DNA of 64,000 nt from Acidimicrobiales bacterium (GTDB lineage: Bacteria > Actinomycetota > Acidimicrobiia > Acidimicrobiales > MedAcidi-G1), in assembly GCA_028823445.1 (NCBI GenBank), contig JAPKBH010000007.1, forward strand, positions 1 to 64,000. Reading direction: 5' to 3'. Position 1 is the stretch's first letter. Each line of letters opens with the position of its first letter. The position numbers and the translations under genes are program-made. Positions 16,969 to 24,970 of the stretch are shown here, in pieces. Under the pieces are notes generated by a model. That model did no database searches, had not been told where the DNA came from, and saw nothing but the letters and a program-made list of their open reading frames with translations.

Positions 16969-16990
16969 TTAATTGCTCATTGACTCGGTA

Positions 16991-17024
16991 GACGGCGCTA
17001 ACGGAAAGATTCGTTAGCGCCGTC
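16991..17024 (+). terminator. 13-bp perfect hairpin between binding protein and ABC ATPase (attenuator)
   Basis: GACGGCGCTAACG (16991-17003) and CGTTAGCGCCGTC (17012-17024) are perfect complements with an 8-base loop. The stem is GC-rich, but only ACCGCGTTTAAT follows, not a proper U-tract. It fits a partial terminator or RNA-stabilising stem-loop at the 3' end of the binding-protein message, common where the binding protein is needed in excess over the permease. Confidence 0.75.
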
Positions 17025-17053
17025 ACCGCGTTTAATAAGAAACAATCCTCTTT

Positions 17054-18568
17054 ATGACCCCCGCATCCACCGCCGCCGTTGACCTGGTGAATATCTGGAA
17101 ACGTTTTCCGGGTGTTATCGCCAACGCAGGTGCATCGCTTCAAATAAAAACTGGGTCTATACATGCCGTCCTCGGAGAAAATGGTGCCGGTAAATCAACG
17201 CTCATGAACGTTTTGTCAGGGGTTTACCGACCCGACGAGGGCCAGGTACTTATCGATGGAGAAGCTCATCAATTCCGGTCTCCGTCCGATGCTTTAAACG
17301 CCGGCATCGGCATGGTCCATCAAGAATTTCGGCTCGTACCCTCATTCACCGTGGCAGAAAATGTGGTGCTGGGCGCTTCAGACCGGCTTGTGCGCCGCAC
17401 CGCAGTAGAAAAAGAGGTAGGCGAGTTGGCTGAACGCTTTGGTTTAGCGACCGACCCCAGTCGACCCATTTGGCAACTCTCAATGGGCGAGCGTCAACGC
17501 GTTGAAATACTTAAAGCCTTGTGGCGCAACGCCCGCATTTTGATTTTAGATGAACCCACCGCGGTGCTTACCCCTTCCGAAGCGGACGAACTCGGCCGGG
17601 TGCTTCGCACTATGGCTGATGACGGCCGATCAATAATTTTTATTAGCCACAAACTGCATGAAGTAACTGGGTTCTGCGACGAAGCCACCGTATTACGTGG
17701 AGGAAAAACGGTGGCCGCTTCGCTTCAAGTGGCAGACACCAACGCCCACGAATTAGCTGGCCTCATGGTGGGATCCTCCCCGATCATTAGCGAACGCCCC
17801 CCGGCCCGCCAAGCAGGTGAAATCCTGTTGGAAATAAAAAACCTTGAAGCACAAAGTGACCGTAGCCTGCCCGTTTTACATGGTCTCAGCCTGCAAGTAC
17901 GCAGCGGAGAAATTGTGGGCATCGCCGGGGTCTCCGGCAACGGCCAACGCGAAATGGCGCAAGTCGTTGCCGGGTTACGCCCCGCCACCGCTGGTTCGGT
18001 AAGCATCGCCGGGCAAGAGGTCACTGCTACACCTCCGGCCGCCCGCTTTAAAGCCGGCCTCGGGTACGTACCCGAAGATCGACTGGGCGTCGGGTTGGCT
18101 CCGCGTCTGACGGTGACCGAAAACGCCATACTGCGCAACTACCGCAGCCTCCGCAAAGGCCCATTCTTGGACAGCGACCAGGCCGATGAGCATTGCCAAG
18201 ACCTCGTTGAACGTTTTGGTGTAAAGACCGGCCCGATGCACGAACCCATCGCCGGTTTATCCGGCGGAAACTTGCAAAGACTCTTAGTGGGGAGAGAACT
18301 TAGTGGCGGCCCAAAAGTCTTGGTGGCGGCCCAACCCACCCGAGGTCTTGACGTCAAAGGCGTAAAAGCTATTCAAGATTTGTTAATTGCCGAACGAGAC
18401 GCCGGAGTGGCCGTCTTGCTGGTGTCTGAAGACCTCGACGAACTCTTTACCCTCTCTGATCGACTTCTGGTTATCCACGATGGCCAGATTGTGGGCGAAT
18501 TCAACCCTGAAACGGCACAACGCCACCAAGTAGGGGCCGCCATGGCCGGAGAAGTGGTAACCCAATGA
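17054..18568 (+). CDS. BMP-type ABC transporter ATP-binding protein (two nucleotide-binding domains)
   Basis: A 504-residue double ABC ATPase like YufO/RbsA. The first domain has Walker A GENGAGKST (41-49), signature LSMGERQRVE and Walker B ILILDEPTAVLTP. The second domain has a degenerate Walker A (GVSGNGQRE), signature LSGGNLQR and Walker B with VLVAAQPTRGLD, where the usual catalytic Glu position is Gln, as commonly seen in this subfamily. One active and one degenerate site is normal for it. It drives import with the two permeases encoded next; the 3' end overlaps the first permease by ATGA. Confidence 0.93.
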   Translation: MTPASTAAVDLVNIWKRFPGVIANAGASLQIKTGSIHAVLGENGAGKSTLMNVLSGVYRPDEGQVLIDGEAHQFRSPSDALNAGIGMVHQEFRLVPSFTVAENVVLGASDRLVRRTAVEKEVGELAERFGLATDPSRPIWQLSMGERQRVEILKALWRNARILILDEPTAVLTPSEADELGRVLRTMADDGRSIIFISHKLHEVTGFCDEATVLRGGKTVAASLQVADTNAHELAGLMVGSSPIISERPPARQAGEILLEIKNLEAQSDRSLPVLHGLSLQVRSGEIVGIAGVSGNGQREMAQVVAGLRPATAGSVSIAGQEVTATPPAARFKAGLGYVPEDRLGVGLAPRLTVTENAILRNYRSLRKGPFLDSDQADEHCQDLVERFGVKTGPMHEPIAGLSGGNLQRLLVGRELSGGPKVLVAAQPTRGLDVKGVKAIQDLLIAERDAGVAVLLVSEDLDELFTLSDRLLVIHDGQIVGEFNPETAQRHQVGAAMAGEVVTQ

Positions 18569-19641
18569 CACGACTCGTGCTGGTACGTCGCGAACAAGTA
18601 TTAAAAGGCGGCCAACCGCTGGCCTTTTTGATCGGGCTGGTTTTTGCCATGCTGATCGGGGTGGTGCTTCTTTTAATTTCTGGCCACGACCCGCTAGCCA
18701 TTTACGGGCGCATGGTAGAGGCATCGCTGGGGAGCCCGAGAGCATGGTCGATCACGTTAAATAGGGCAGTCCCCTTGGGTCTCGCCGGTTTAGCAGTAGC
18801 GGTCGCTGGAAGTATGGGCCTTTGGAACATCGGTGCCGAAGGGCAAATCTTAGCCGGAGCCATGATGGCCGCTTGGGTAGCTCGTCTCGGCGAAGGATGG
18901 GCTAGCCCCCTGCTTATTACCGCCATGTTGGTGGCCGCAGTGGTTGGGGGAGCGTTGTTGGCTTCTGGACCGGCGGTTGCCCGGGCGCAAATCGGGGTCA
19001 ACGAAATCATTACCACCTTGATGCTGAACGAAGTGGCCTTGCGCTTACTTCAATGGCTTATCCATGGCTCGTGGAAAGACCCCGAATCGCGTGGTTTCCC
19101 GCTGGCCCCTATGTTGCCTGACGAAGCGCGCTTGCCGGGCCTCTTTGAACGAGCCCACTGGGGCGCAGTTATCGCCCTCGGCGTGATTGCCTTATTTGGT
19201 CTGGTGGCCAGTCGCACAGCCTGGGGCTACGAACTTCGGGTAGCCGGGTCTTCGGGAGCCACGGCACGCTATGCCGGCATTTCTCTTAAACGAAAAATTA
19301 CTACCGTCCTGATATTAAGCGGCGGAATCGCTGGCCTGGCGGGCGGCATTGAACTTTCCGGAAACGCCGACCGGATCACCGAAGGCATCTCTGCCGGTTA
19401 CGGTTTTGCCGGCATTATTGTGGCCGCCCTTGCTTTGCTTCGGCCCTCTGGTGTAGCGGCCGTGGCCTTGCTGTTCGGTGCAGTACAAGTAGGCGGGTTG
19501 AGCATCCAAACCATGGGTGTCTCGTCTTCGGTGTCAACAATATTGCAAGCCTTCATTCTCTTTGGGGCGATTGGGGCGGGCGTGTTCAGCCGCTACGCCG
19601 TACGCCGAGTAAACAACGACAAAACAAGCAGCGAATCATGA
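18565..19641 (+). CDS. BMP-type ABC transporter permease 1 (YufP-like)
   Basis: A 358-residue BPD_transp_2 family permease with about eight to nine hydrophobic segments. The conserved central stretch GLWNIGAEGQILAGAM is the nucleoside/branched-chain permease signature, and GVNEIITTLMLNEVAL is the expected second block. The N terminus up to about residue 20 is cytoplasmic. It forms the channel with the 310-residue permease that follows; both overlaps are ATGA, so the three membrane-complex genes are translationally coupled. Confidence 0.92.
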   Translation: MTRLVLVRREQVLKGGQPLAFLIGLVFAMLIGVVLLLISGHDPLAIYGRMVEASLGSPRAWSITLNRAVPLGLAGLAVAVAGSMGLWNIGAEGQILAGAMMAAWVARLGEGWASPLLITAMLVAAVVGGALLASGPAVARAQIGVNEIITTLMLNEVALRLLQWLIHGSWKDPESRGFPLAPMLPDEARLPGLFERAHWGAVIALGVIALFGLVASRTAWGYELRVAGSSGATARYAGISLKRKITTVLILSGGIAGLAGGIELSGNADRITEGISAGYGFAGIIVAALALLRPSGVAAVALLFGAVQVGGLSIQTMGVSSSVSTILQAFILFGAIGAGVFSRYAVRRVNNDKTSSES

Positions 19642-20570
19642 CCGAGGCATCAATGATTGGGCTATTGAGCGCCACCGTTTCTTTCGGCGCACTGCTTTAC
19701 CTGGCGGCCCTCGGTGAACTCATTACCGAAAAATCGGGCATCTTAAACTTAGGTGTCGAAGGCATGATGGCCATTGGGGCAGTAACCGGTTTCATGGTGG
19801 CCTTAGAGACAAACAACCCGTGGATAGCGTTCCTGGCCGCCATCGTAGCAACCGCAGTTTTCGCTCTTCTGCATGGGCTCTTTACGGTAGTCCTGGGCGC
19901 TGAGCAAGTGGTTTCTGGTTTATCGCTCACCATTTTAGGCGTCGGCCTCGCAGCCTTTTTGGGTAAAGGTGCCGTTGGTCGTCCTCCCGGAGCAGTATTG
20001 GCGCCCGTAGATTGGGGCCCGCTTTCTGATATTCCTTGGGTAGGAACAATATTTTTTAGCCAATCACCGGTGGTGTATTTTGCAGTGTTGGCCGGCATCG
20101 CAGTGTCGCTTCTTTTAACGCACACCAGCGTTGGTTTGGCCCTACGAGGAGCCGGAGAATCTGCGTCAACGGTCGATGCTGCTGGTTATTCGGTAACCGC
20201 TATTCGCCTCGCCGCCGTGGCCTTTGGTGGAGCAATGGCTGGCGCTTCGGGGGCCTACCTCACCCTCAGCCTTACCCCGCAATGGGCCGAAGGCCTTACG
20301 GCCGGTCGAGGCTGGATAGCGGTAGCGCTGGTTATTTTTGGGGCATGGCGCCCCGGAAGAGCCGCCGTAGGAGCGATCTTGTTCGGGGGGCTTCTTGCGC
20401 TTAAAACCCGGCTCCAAACTTTCGGCGTTGACCTCTCGCCCATATTGCTTTCAATGCTGCCTTATTTGCTGACCATCGCCGTCTTGATTGTGATATCCAT
20501 CCGGGCTCGTAATCGCCCTTCGGCTGCTCCGGCCGCTTTAGGCCAGGCCTACCGTCGAGAAGAGCGCTAG
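19638..20570 (+). CDS. BMP-type ABC transporter permease 2 (YufQ-like)
   Basis: A 310-residue BPD_transp_2 permease, the partner of the preceding gene. The family element EKSGILNLGVEGMMAIGA is near residue 35, followed by about nine hydrophobic segments and a basic C-terminal tail. A two-permease, one-double-ATPase, one-BMP-lipoprotein set is the standard nucleoside importer arrangement (YufNOPQ). The stop overlaps the stop of the convergent PLP gene by 4 bases, leaving no separate terminator. Confidence 0.92.
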   Translation: MTEASMIGLLSATVSFGALLYLAALGELITEKSGILNLGVEGMMAIGAVTGFMVALETNNPWIAFLAAIVATAVFALLHGLFTVVLGAEQVVSGLSLTILGVGLAAFLGKGAVGRPPGAVLAPVDWGPLSDIPWVGTIFFSQSPVVYFAVLAGIAVSLLLTHTSVGLALRGAGESASTVDAAGYSVTAIRLAAVAFGGAMAGASGAYLTLSLTPQWAEGLTAGRGWIAVALVIFGAWRPGRAAVGAILFGGLLALKTRLQTFGVDLSPILLSMLPYLLTIAVLIVISIRARNRPSAAPAALGQAYRREER

Positions 20571-21760
20571 CGGGTTACCCCAGAAAACAAGACGGCAGCG
20601 GAAGCATTCGGGTCAAGTGTTCCGCTGGCGTGAGCGGTTAACAAGCCAGCCAAGCCAGCGGTGCCGGTGGCGTCGGCGTCGATGCCGGTATGGGCGTGGG
20701 CCAGGCGATGGGCTTCGACAATGTCGGCTTCTGGGGACACCACCGGTTGGTTATTTTGTTGCTGCAACGCCCAAACCAAGGGTTTCCAGTCGTAGGTGAC
20801 GTCATCTAAAATACCACTGGCCGACGATGCAGGGTCAGGCCACGGTTCCATAACCTGCGGGGATTCCAGAGGTTCAGCGGCGGTGCTGGCTGCTACTTTT
20901 TGAAAAGCTTGATCAAGCGGTGCGCAGCCTGCTGCTTGCACGGCCATAAGGCGAGGCAGCGTAGACAAAGCCCCGAAGTATTTGGCGTCAACTAAGGCTT
21001 GCACCGTTGAAGAGGCCAAGGCCCCGCCGCCCACTTGAATAAAAAGATGATCTGGTACGGACTGTTGGTTAACCCAAGAGGCGGCCAGTTCAAAACCTAA
21101 CGTGCGGCCGCCATCCAGAGTGAAAATGTTGTCGGGGCCTTGGCAACCAAAAGCAATCGCTCCTTGGCGCACCGCTTCTCGAGATCGCAGCACGCAAGGG
21201 TCGCCGTCTTCGTCGGGGTGGCGTTCGCAAACACGCACTTGAGCGCCCAAATCGTCCAGTCGATCTAAAACGTTGGGGTCAGCCCAAGTAGGCACATGCA
21301 CCGCTAAAGGGCGCCCGGTGGCTTGAGCAACAACGGCCGCCGCTAAGGCAGCATTTCCGCAAGAGGCAATGGCCAAGGGCGTAGATACTGGTACTTGGTC
21401 AACCTCTAAATGAAGAGCCAAGCCGAACAAATGGCGGGCCTTGTGGCTGCCCGACACGTTGTTGGTTTCGTCTTTTACCCAAAGGGCGCCGGTGCGACCT
21501 AAGGACTCATTTAGCTCAGCAGCCAAACCCAACGGGGTAGGGCGAAAACCGGTGCCATCAACTTCAGTTACCGCTTGGTCGAGGCGCTCCACCATGGCCA
21601 TAAATTTTTGATCAGACCAACCAGCGTCCATGGCCTTGGAGTACGACCAAAGGAGCGACCGAAACTGCAAAAACGGGTTTTCGGTGGCCGAGGAAACGCT
21701 CGGCCAAGTCGCTCCCGGAGGAGAACCCAACCAGCCTTGTTCCCGAGTAAGGGGAGCCAT
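20567..21760 (-). CDS. Fold-type II PLP enzyme (threonine synthase/dehydratase-like)
   Basis: A 397-residue PLP-dependent enzyme of the tryptophan-synthase-beta superfamily. FRPTPLGLAAEL and KDETNNVSGSHKARHL (Schiff-base Lys in GSHKAR) open the fold; SCGNAALAAA is the phosphate- and carboxylate-binding loop; IQVGGGALASS is the phosphate cradle. Substrate specificity is not evident: threonine synthase-, dehydratase- or diaminopropionate-lyase-like chemistry are all possible. ATG 21760 overlaps the stop of the upstream PLP gene (TAATG), so the two form an operon. They converge on the importer of the catabolic island and may feed from it, but this is positional inference only. Confidence 0.85.
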   Translation of the reverse strand: MAPLTREQGWLGSPPGATWPSVSSATENPFLQFRSLLWSYSKAMDAGWSDQKFMAMVERLDQAVTEVDGTGFRPTPLGLAAELNESLGRTGALWVKDETNNVSGSHKARHLFGLALHLEVDQVPVSTPLAIASCGNAALAAAVVAQATGRPLAVHVPTWADPNVLDRLDDLGAQVRVCERHPDEDGDPCVLRSREAVRQGAIAFGCQGPDNIFTLDGGRTLGFELAASWVNQQSVPDHLFIQVGGGALASSTVQALVDAKYFGALSTLPRLMAVQAAGCAPLDQAFQKVAASTAAEPLESPQVMEPWPDPASSASGILDDVTYDWKPLVWALQQQNNQPVVSPEADIVEAHRLAHAHTGIDADATGTAGLAGLLTAHASGTLDPNASAAVLFSGVTR

Positions 21761-23325
21761 TAGTCGGCCAACACCCCGGTGCGGTCGTTGAACTCGTTGA
21801 TCATCTCGTCCCAACCAGGGGCCAACCCTTGCAGGTATTCCCAGAAACCTTGTTGGCGACGGATTTCGAAATCGGGGAAATCGATGCCTTGTTGCTCAAC
21901 CCAGGTGTAATAACCCAAGTTGAAGATGCGGTTACGGCCAGCCTCATCAAGGATCTCAACGTTGCTGGTATCGCAACCCTTAAGGTGTTCTTCCGTAGCG
22001 GCGGCCGCTTCAGTGAGACCAAAACCGGAGGCGTAGCGGCCAGCAGCCATGGACTCCCGTTCGCTGCCGTACATTTCGGCGCCATCGGTGGCCACCGTCA
22101 CGATGGCTTGGTCGGCCCCTAAGTTGAGTTCTTTCGCCAACTTTATAGAAGCCAACACGTTGCAAATGCTCGACAGCCCAAAATGACCGAGGGCATCAAC
22201 GATGTCTGCGGGCACCCCTTGGTCCAAAAGGTGGGCATGGCCAACCTCGGTGTTGAAGACCATGCCAAGTTCGTCACAAGCCCGGTCACTGACAGCAATT
22301 ACCGCATCGGTGTTCGCCACATTGTGAATAAACGGAATGTGTTTATCGCCGATGCCTTGAATGTTGTGTTCGCCGAACCCATTGTTCAACATGGTGGGGC
22401 ATTCCAAAGCCTCCACGGCCACAATGCGTGCCCCATGATCAGCCTTGAGGCGTTCGCCGGCGGCCAGTGTGCCGGCCGATCCAGAAGCGGCCACAAAAGC
22501 GGCCAACTTCAAACCAGGGTTGCGTTCAGCCAAATTGAGGTAAAGGTGTTCTAAGGCCCGGCCAGTTACCTCATGGTGACCAACGTGGTTAGCGAACTCC
22601 GAGAATTGGTTCAAAATAAAGTTGCTGGGGTCTTTTGAAAGTTCGTGGCAAGCATCGTAAATTTCTTTTACGTTGCTTTCTGAGCCGGTGGTGCGAATCA
22701 CATCGTCGGGGTTGGTGATCCATTCATCGAGCCATTCGAAACGCTCCCGGCTCATGTTTTCTGGCAACACGGCCACCCCACGGCACCCCATGAGGCGAGA
22801 AATAGCTACCCCGCCGCGGGCGTAGTTGCCGGTTGAAGGCCAGATCGCTCGATGCTCGGTGGGGTCATATTGCCCGGTAACTACCCGAGGAACCAGACAA
22901 GCGTAAGCGGCTAATACTTTGTGGGCGGCAATCATGGGGAAGCGATTGCCGAAAGCCACAATGATCGGAGCATCCACCCCAGTGATTTCACTGGTTAACA
23001 CCACATGGTCGGGCAGGTCAACTTGCCCACCTTCGAGATCGTTGTACCAATGTACTCGGTAAAGGTTGCGGGGGTCGGCAGCATCGCGATCCACGCCGGC
23101 CAATGATGCCTGTACTTTGGCTGGGATTAGCGACGGGTCGCCGAGTTGAGCAAAAGTAGGGAGGGCAATGTTTTGTTGTCGAAAGCGATCCACGCTTCGT
23201 TGGTAGCGCTCGGGGTCGACTACCTCATTTATGATGCCGAAACGCTCCGGATCAAAGGTAGCAAGGTCAAATTTGGGGGCATCAAAGGATCCCACGCCGT
23301 CAGCGGTAAAGTTTTGGTTATCCAT
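21760..23325 (-). CDS. Fold-type II PLP enzyme, long cysteine-synthase-like form
   Basis: A 521-residue PLP enzyme, longer than the usual 300-400 residue cysteine synthases. The probable Schiff-base Lys is in NRFPMIAAHKVLAAYA, and STGNYARGGVAISRLMG is the substrate loop. AASGSAGTLAAGERLK is the phosphate-binding glycine-rich turn. An N-terminal extension of about 85 residues and a C-terminal extension after residue 430 have no recognised domain. It is annotated only at superfamily level in my judgement. Upstream (23326-23418) lies a short divergent promoter region shared with a secreted-protein gene. Confidence 0.85.
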   Translation of the reverse strand: MDNQNFTADGVGSFDAPKFDLATFDPERFGIINEVVDPERYQRSVDRFRQQNIALPTFAQLGDPSLIPAKVQASLAGVDRDAADPRNLYRVHWYNDLEGGQVDLPDHVVLTSEITGVDAPIIVAFGNRFPMIAAHKVLAAYACLVPRVVTGQYDPTEHRAIWPSTGNYARGGVAISRLMGCRGVAVLPENMSRERFEWLDEWITNPDDVIRTTGSESNVKEIYDACHELSKDPSNFILNQFSEFANHVGHHEVTGRALEHLYLNLAERNPGLKLAAFVAASGSAGTLAAGERLKADHGARIVAVEALECPTMLNNGFGEHNIQGIGDKHIPFIHNVANTDAVIAVSDRACDELGMVFNTEVGHAHLLDQGVPADIVDALGHFGLSSICNVLASIKLAKELNLGADQAIVTVATDGAEMYGSERESMAAGRYASGFGLTEAAAATEEHLKGCDTSNVEILDEAGRNRIFNLGYYTWVEQQGIDFPDFEIRRQQGFWEYLQGLAPGWDEMINEFNDRTGVLAD

Positions 23326-23418
23326 GTACTGAAGGTTATCGGGTTCGCCTTCAAGGGCGGATCAAAGTTCCCGGCAGCGTGACATGGAATCCATCAGAAA
23401 AGGTGTAAGACTGTAAGT

Positions 23419-24084
23419 ATGATTCGGTGGATCTCACAGGTTGCAGCCAGCCTGTTCTTTGCTGCGGTAATCGGCGTGCTTATTTCGGGTACCGCCGGGC
23501 ACTCTGGCGACCCCCTCGTTACCCAAGTAGTTCTGGCCACTACTACGACTGTTGCCCCTACTTCTACCGAAACTCCTTCCACCACCGAAGCGGCTACCAC
23601 TACAGCACCAACCACTACCGAAGCGCCAGCAGAGGTCACGACGTCAACTACCAGCGAGGCGCCCACCACTACCGCGGCACCAACCACTACCACGGAGCCC
23701 GTTAACGAAGAAGAGGTGCTTGCCGCTTCTTACCCTTGGGGCCCCAGTGCCGAAGCAGCGGTGCTACAAACCGTTTTGGGTATTGGCGTCGATGGTTGGT
23801 ACGGAGCGGGAACCCGAGCCGCCCACCTCGCCGAGTTGGCGGCCCGAGGCATGAGCGAAAACAATGTGCCTCCGGTGCCCACCACAACCGCTCCACCAGC
23901 AACTACCCCTCCGCCGACCACCACCGTGGATTCGGGCTACCCAGATTTAACCCACTTGCCGCAAAGCACTCTCGATGCAGCGGCCACCTTGCTTGGTGAA
24001 TGTGTTCGAGACGGCGACCTTTCAGACTGTTCACAAAGTGTTCTCGATCAAATAGAGGCAGTCCTGGCCATGCTCGGGGCGTAA
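23419..24084 (+). CDS. Secreted protein with Thr/Pro-rich linkers and a peptidoglycan-binding-like segment
   Basis: A 221-residue exported protein. Residues 1-25 are a signal peptide or anchor (SLFFAAVIGVLISG). A low-complexity Thr/Ala/Pro/Glu linker spans about 35-95. A compact segment, AEAAVLQTVLGIGVDGWYGAGTR, resembles the core of peptidoglycan-binding domain 1 (helix, then DGxYGxxT). A second TTT/PPP linker follows, and the C-terminal 50 residues contain a cysteine pair (GECVRDGDLSDC) probably forming a disulfide. Function unknown; cell-wall association is likely. Similar Thr linkers occur in the VanW protein at 36 kb. Confidence 0.75.
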   Translation: MIRWISQVAASLFFAAVIGVLISGTAGHSGDPLVTQVVLATTTTVAPTSTETPSTTEAATTTAPTTTEAPAEVTTSTTSEAPTTTAAPTTTTEPVNEEEVLAASYPWGPSAEAAVLQTVLGIGVDGWYGAGTRAAHLAELAARGMSENNVPPVPTTTAPPATTPPPTTTVDSGYPDLTHLPQSTLDAAATLLGECVRDGDLSDCSQSVLDQIEAVLAMLGA

Positions 24085-24130
24085 GTGATTCCCAATTCTT
24101 TTCCAAACGGCAGGTAAGTACGGTTTGCCT

Positions 24131-24509
24131 ATGACCCCTACCGAAGTAGTCGACGCATTTATCTCGGCCATTGAGCGTCAAGACATTGAAGGAGCAAGTG
24201 AGCCTGCTCGCCCCTGAGGTTTCGTACGAAAACATGCCTATGGCACCCTTGGTGGGCCCCGAAGCGGTCAAACAAACCTTAGAAATGTTTTTAGCCCCGG
24301 CCACTAAAGTGCTCTGGCCAGTTCTGCGCCAGGTGGAAGTGGGCGACATGGTGTTTAACGAACGCCTTGATCGTTTCAAAATTGGTGAAGGCTGGCTCGA
24401 ACTCCCCATTGCTGGAGTCTTCGAAGTTCATAATGGCAAAATTACTCTGTGGCGCGACTACTTTGATATGGACACCTACAGCACCCAAATGGCGGAGTTA
24501 ACCAAATAA
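24131..24509 (+). pseudogene. Limonene-1,2-epoxide hydrolase-like (SnoaL-fold) gene with a +1 frameshift
   Basis: ATG 24131 starts MTPTEVVDAFISAIERQDIEGA, the typical first helix of the limonene-epoxide-hydrolase family, but this frame stops at 24215-24217. Dropping one base near 24197 continues straight into SLLAPEVSYENMPMAPLVGPEAV, then LRQVEVGDMVFNERLDRF and WRDYFDMDTY, the rest of the family, ending at 24509. The second frame alone would need a TTG at 24171 and would lack the first helix. So a single inserted A, real or an assembly error, splits the gene. An intact protein would be about 125 residues. Its end overlaps the next gene by TAATG. Confidence 0.8.
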
Positions 24510-24916
24510 TGACCCTTGTGACACCTCCTGAAGGCAGTTATCCATTGGCAGAGTTTTTCGGTATTGAACCGGTCCACGACCAAGATCGGATGGGTTGTCG
24601 GATCACCATCAACGAAAATCATCTCAACCCCCATGGCGTAGTACACGGTGGGGTGTTGTTCACCATGGTTGACCAAGCCATGGGCATGGCCGCTTATCAG
24701 CATCTTGCCCCGAACCAAATTTGCACTACTTTAGAAATTCATATTCGCTACCTCAAACCAGTAAGCGAGGGCGTAATTGAGGTATTGACTACGATGCTTA
24801 ACCAGGGTCGCCGTATTGTGCAACTAGAAGCCAAAGCCACCGCCGGCGGGCGGGTAGTGGGGGCAGCCACCGGTTCTTTTGTAGTACTTACCTTGCCCGA
24901 GACACCAGCGCCTTAA
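24509..24916 (+). CDS. PaaI-type hotdog thioesterase
   Basis: A 135-residue single hotdog domain. LNPHGVVHGGVLFTMVDQAMG carries the conserved HG-VHGG and the Asp/Glu position of PaaI-like acyl-CoA thioesterases; TTLEIHIRYLKPV is the core strand. It hydrolyses an acyl- or aryl-CoA thioester. It overlaps the frameshifted upstream gene by TAATG, so both were translated from one message. Confidence 0.9.
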   Translation: MTLVTPPEGSYPLAEFFGIEPVHDQDRMGCRITINENHLNPHGVVHGGVLFTMVDQAMGMAAYQHLAPNQICTTLEIHIRYLKPVSEGVIEVLTTMLNQGRRIVQLEAKATAGGRVVGAATGSFVVLTLPETPAP

Positions 24917-24970
24917 CATAAAAACAAAAATAAGCACCAACTTGCGCAGGTAATCCACCACACTTAGACC

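Noticed and set aside
23326-23418. Search for a tRNA or small RNA in the gap before the Thr-rich protein
   Set aside because: No cloverleaf or strong stem was visible; only a short ATGGAATCCAT palindrome, too small to interpret.
24131-24224. Programmed frameshift in the limonene-epoxide-hydrolase-like gene
   Set aside because: No slippery heptamer, stop-adjacent CUU-type site or downstream structure was seen; mutation or sequence error is simpler.
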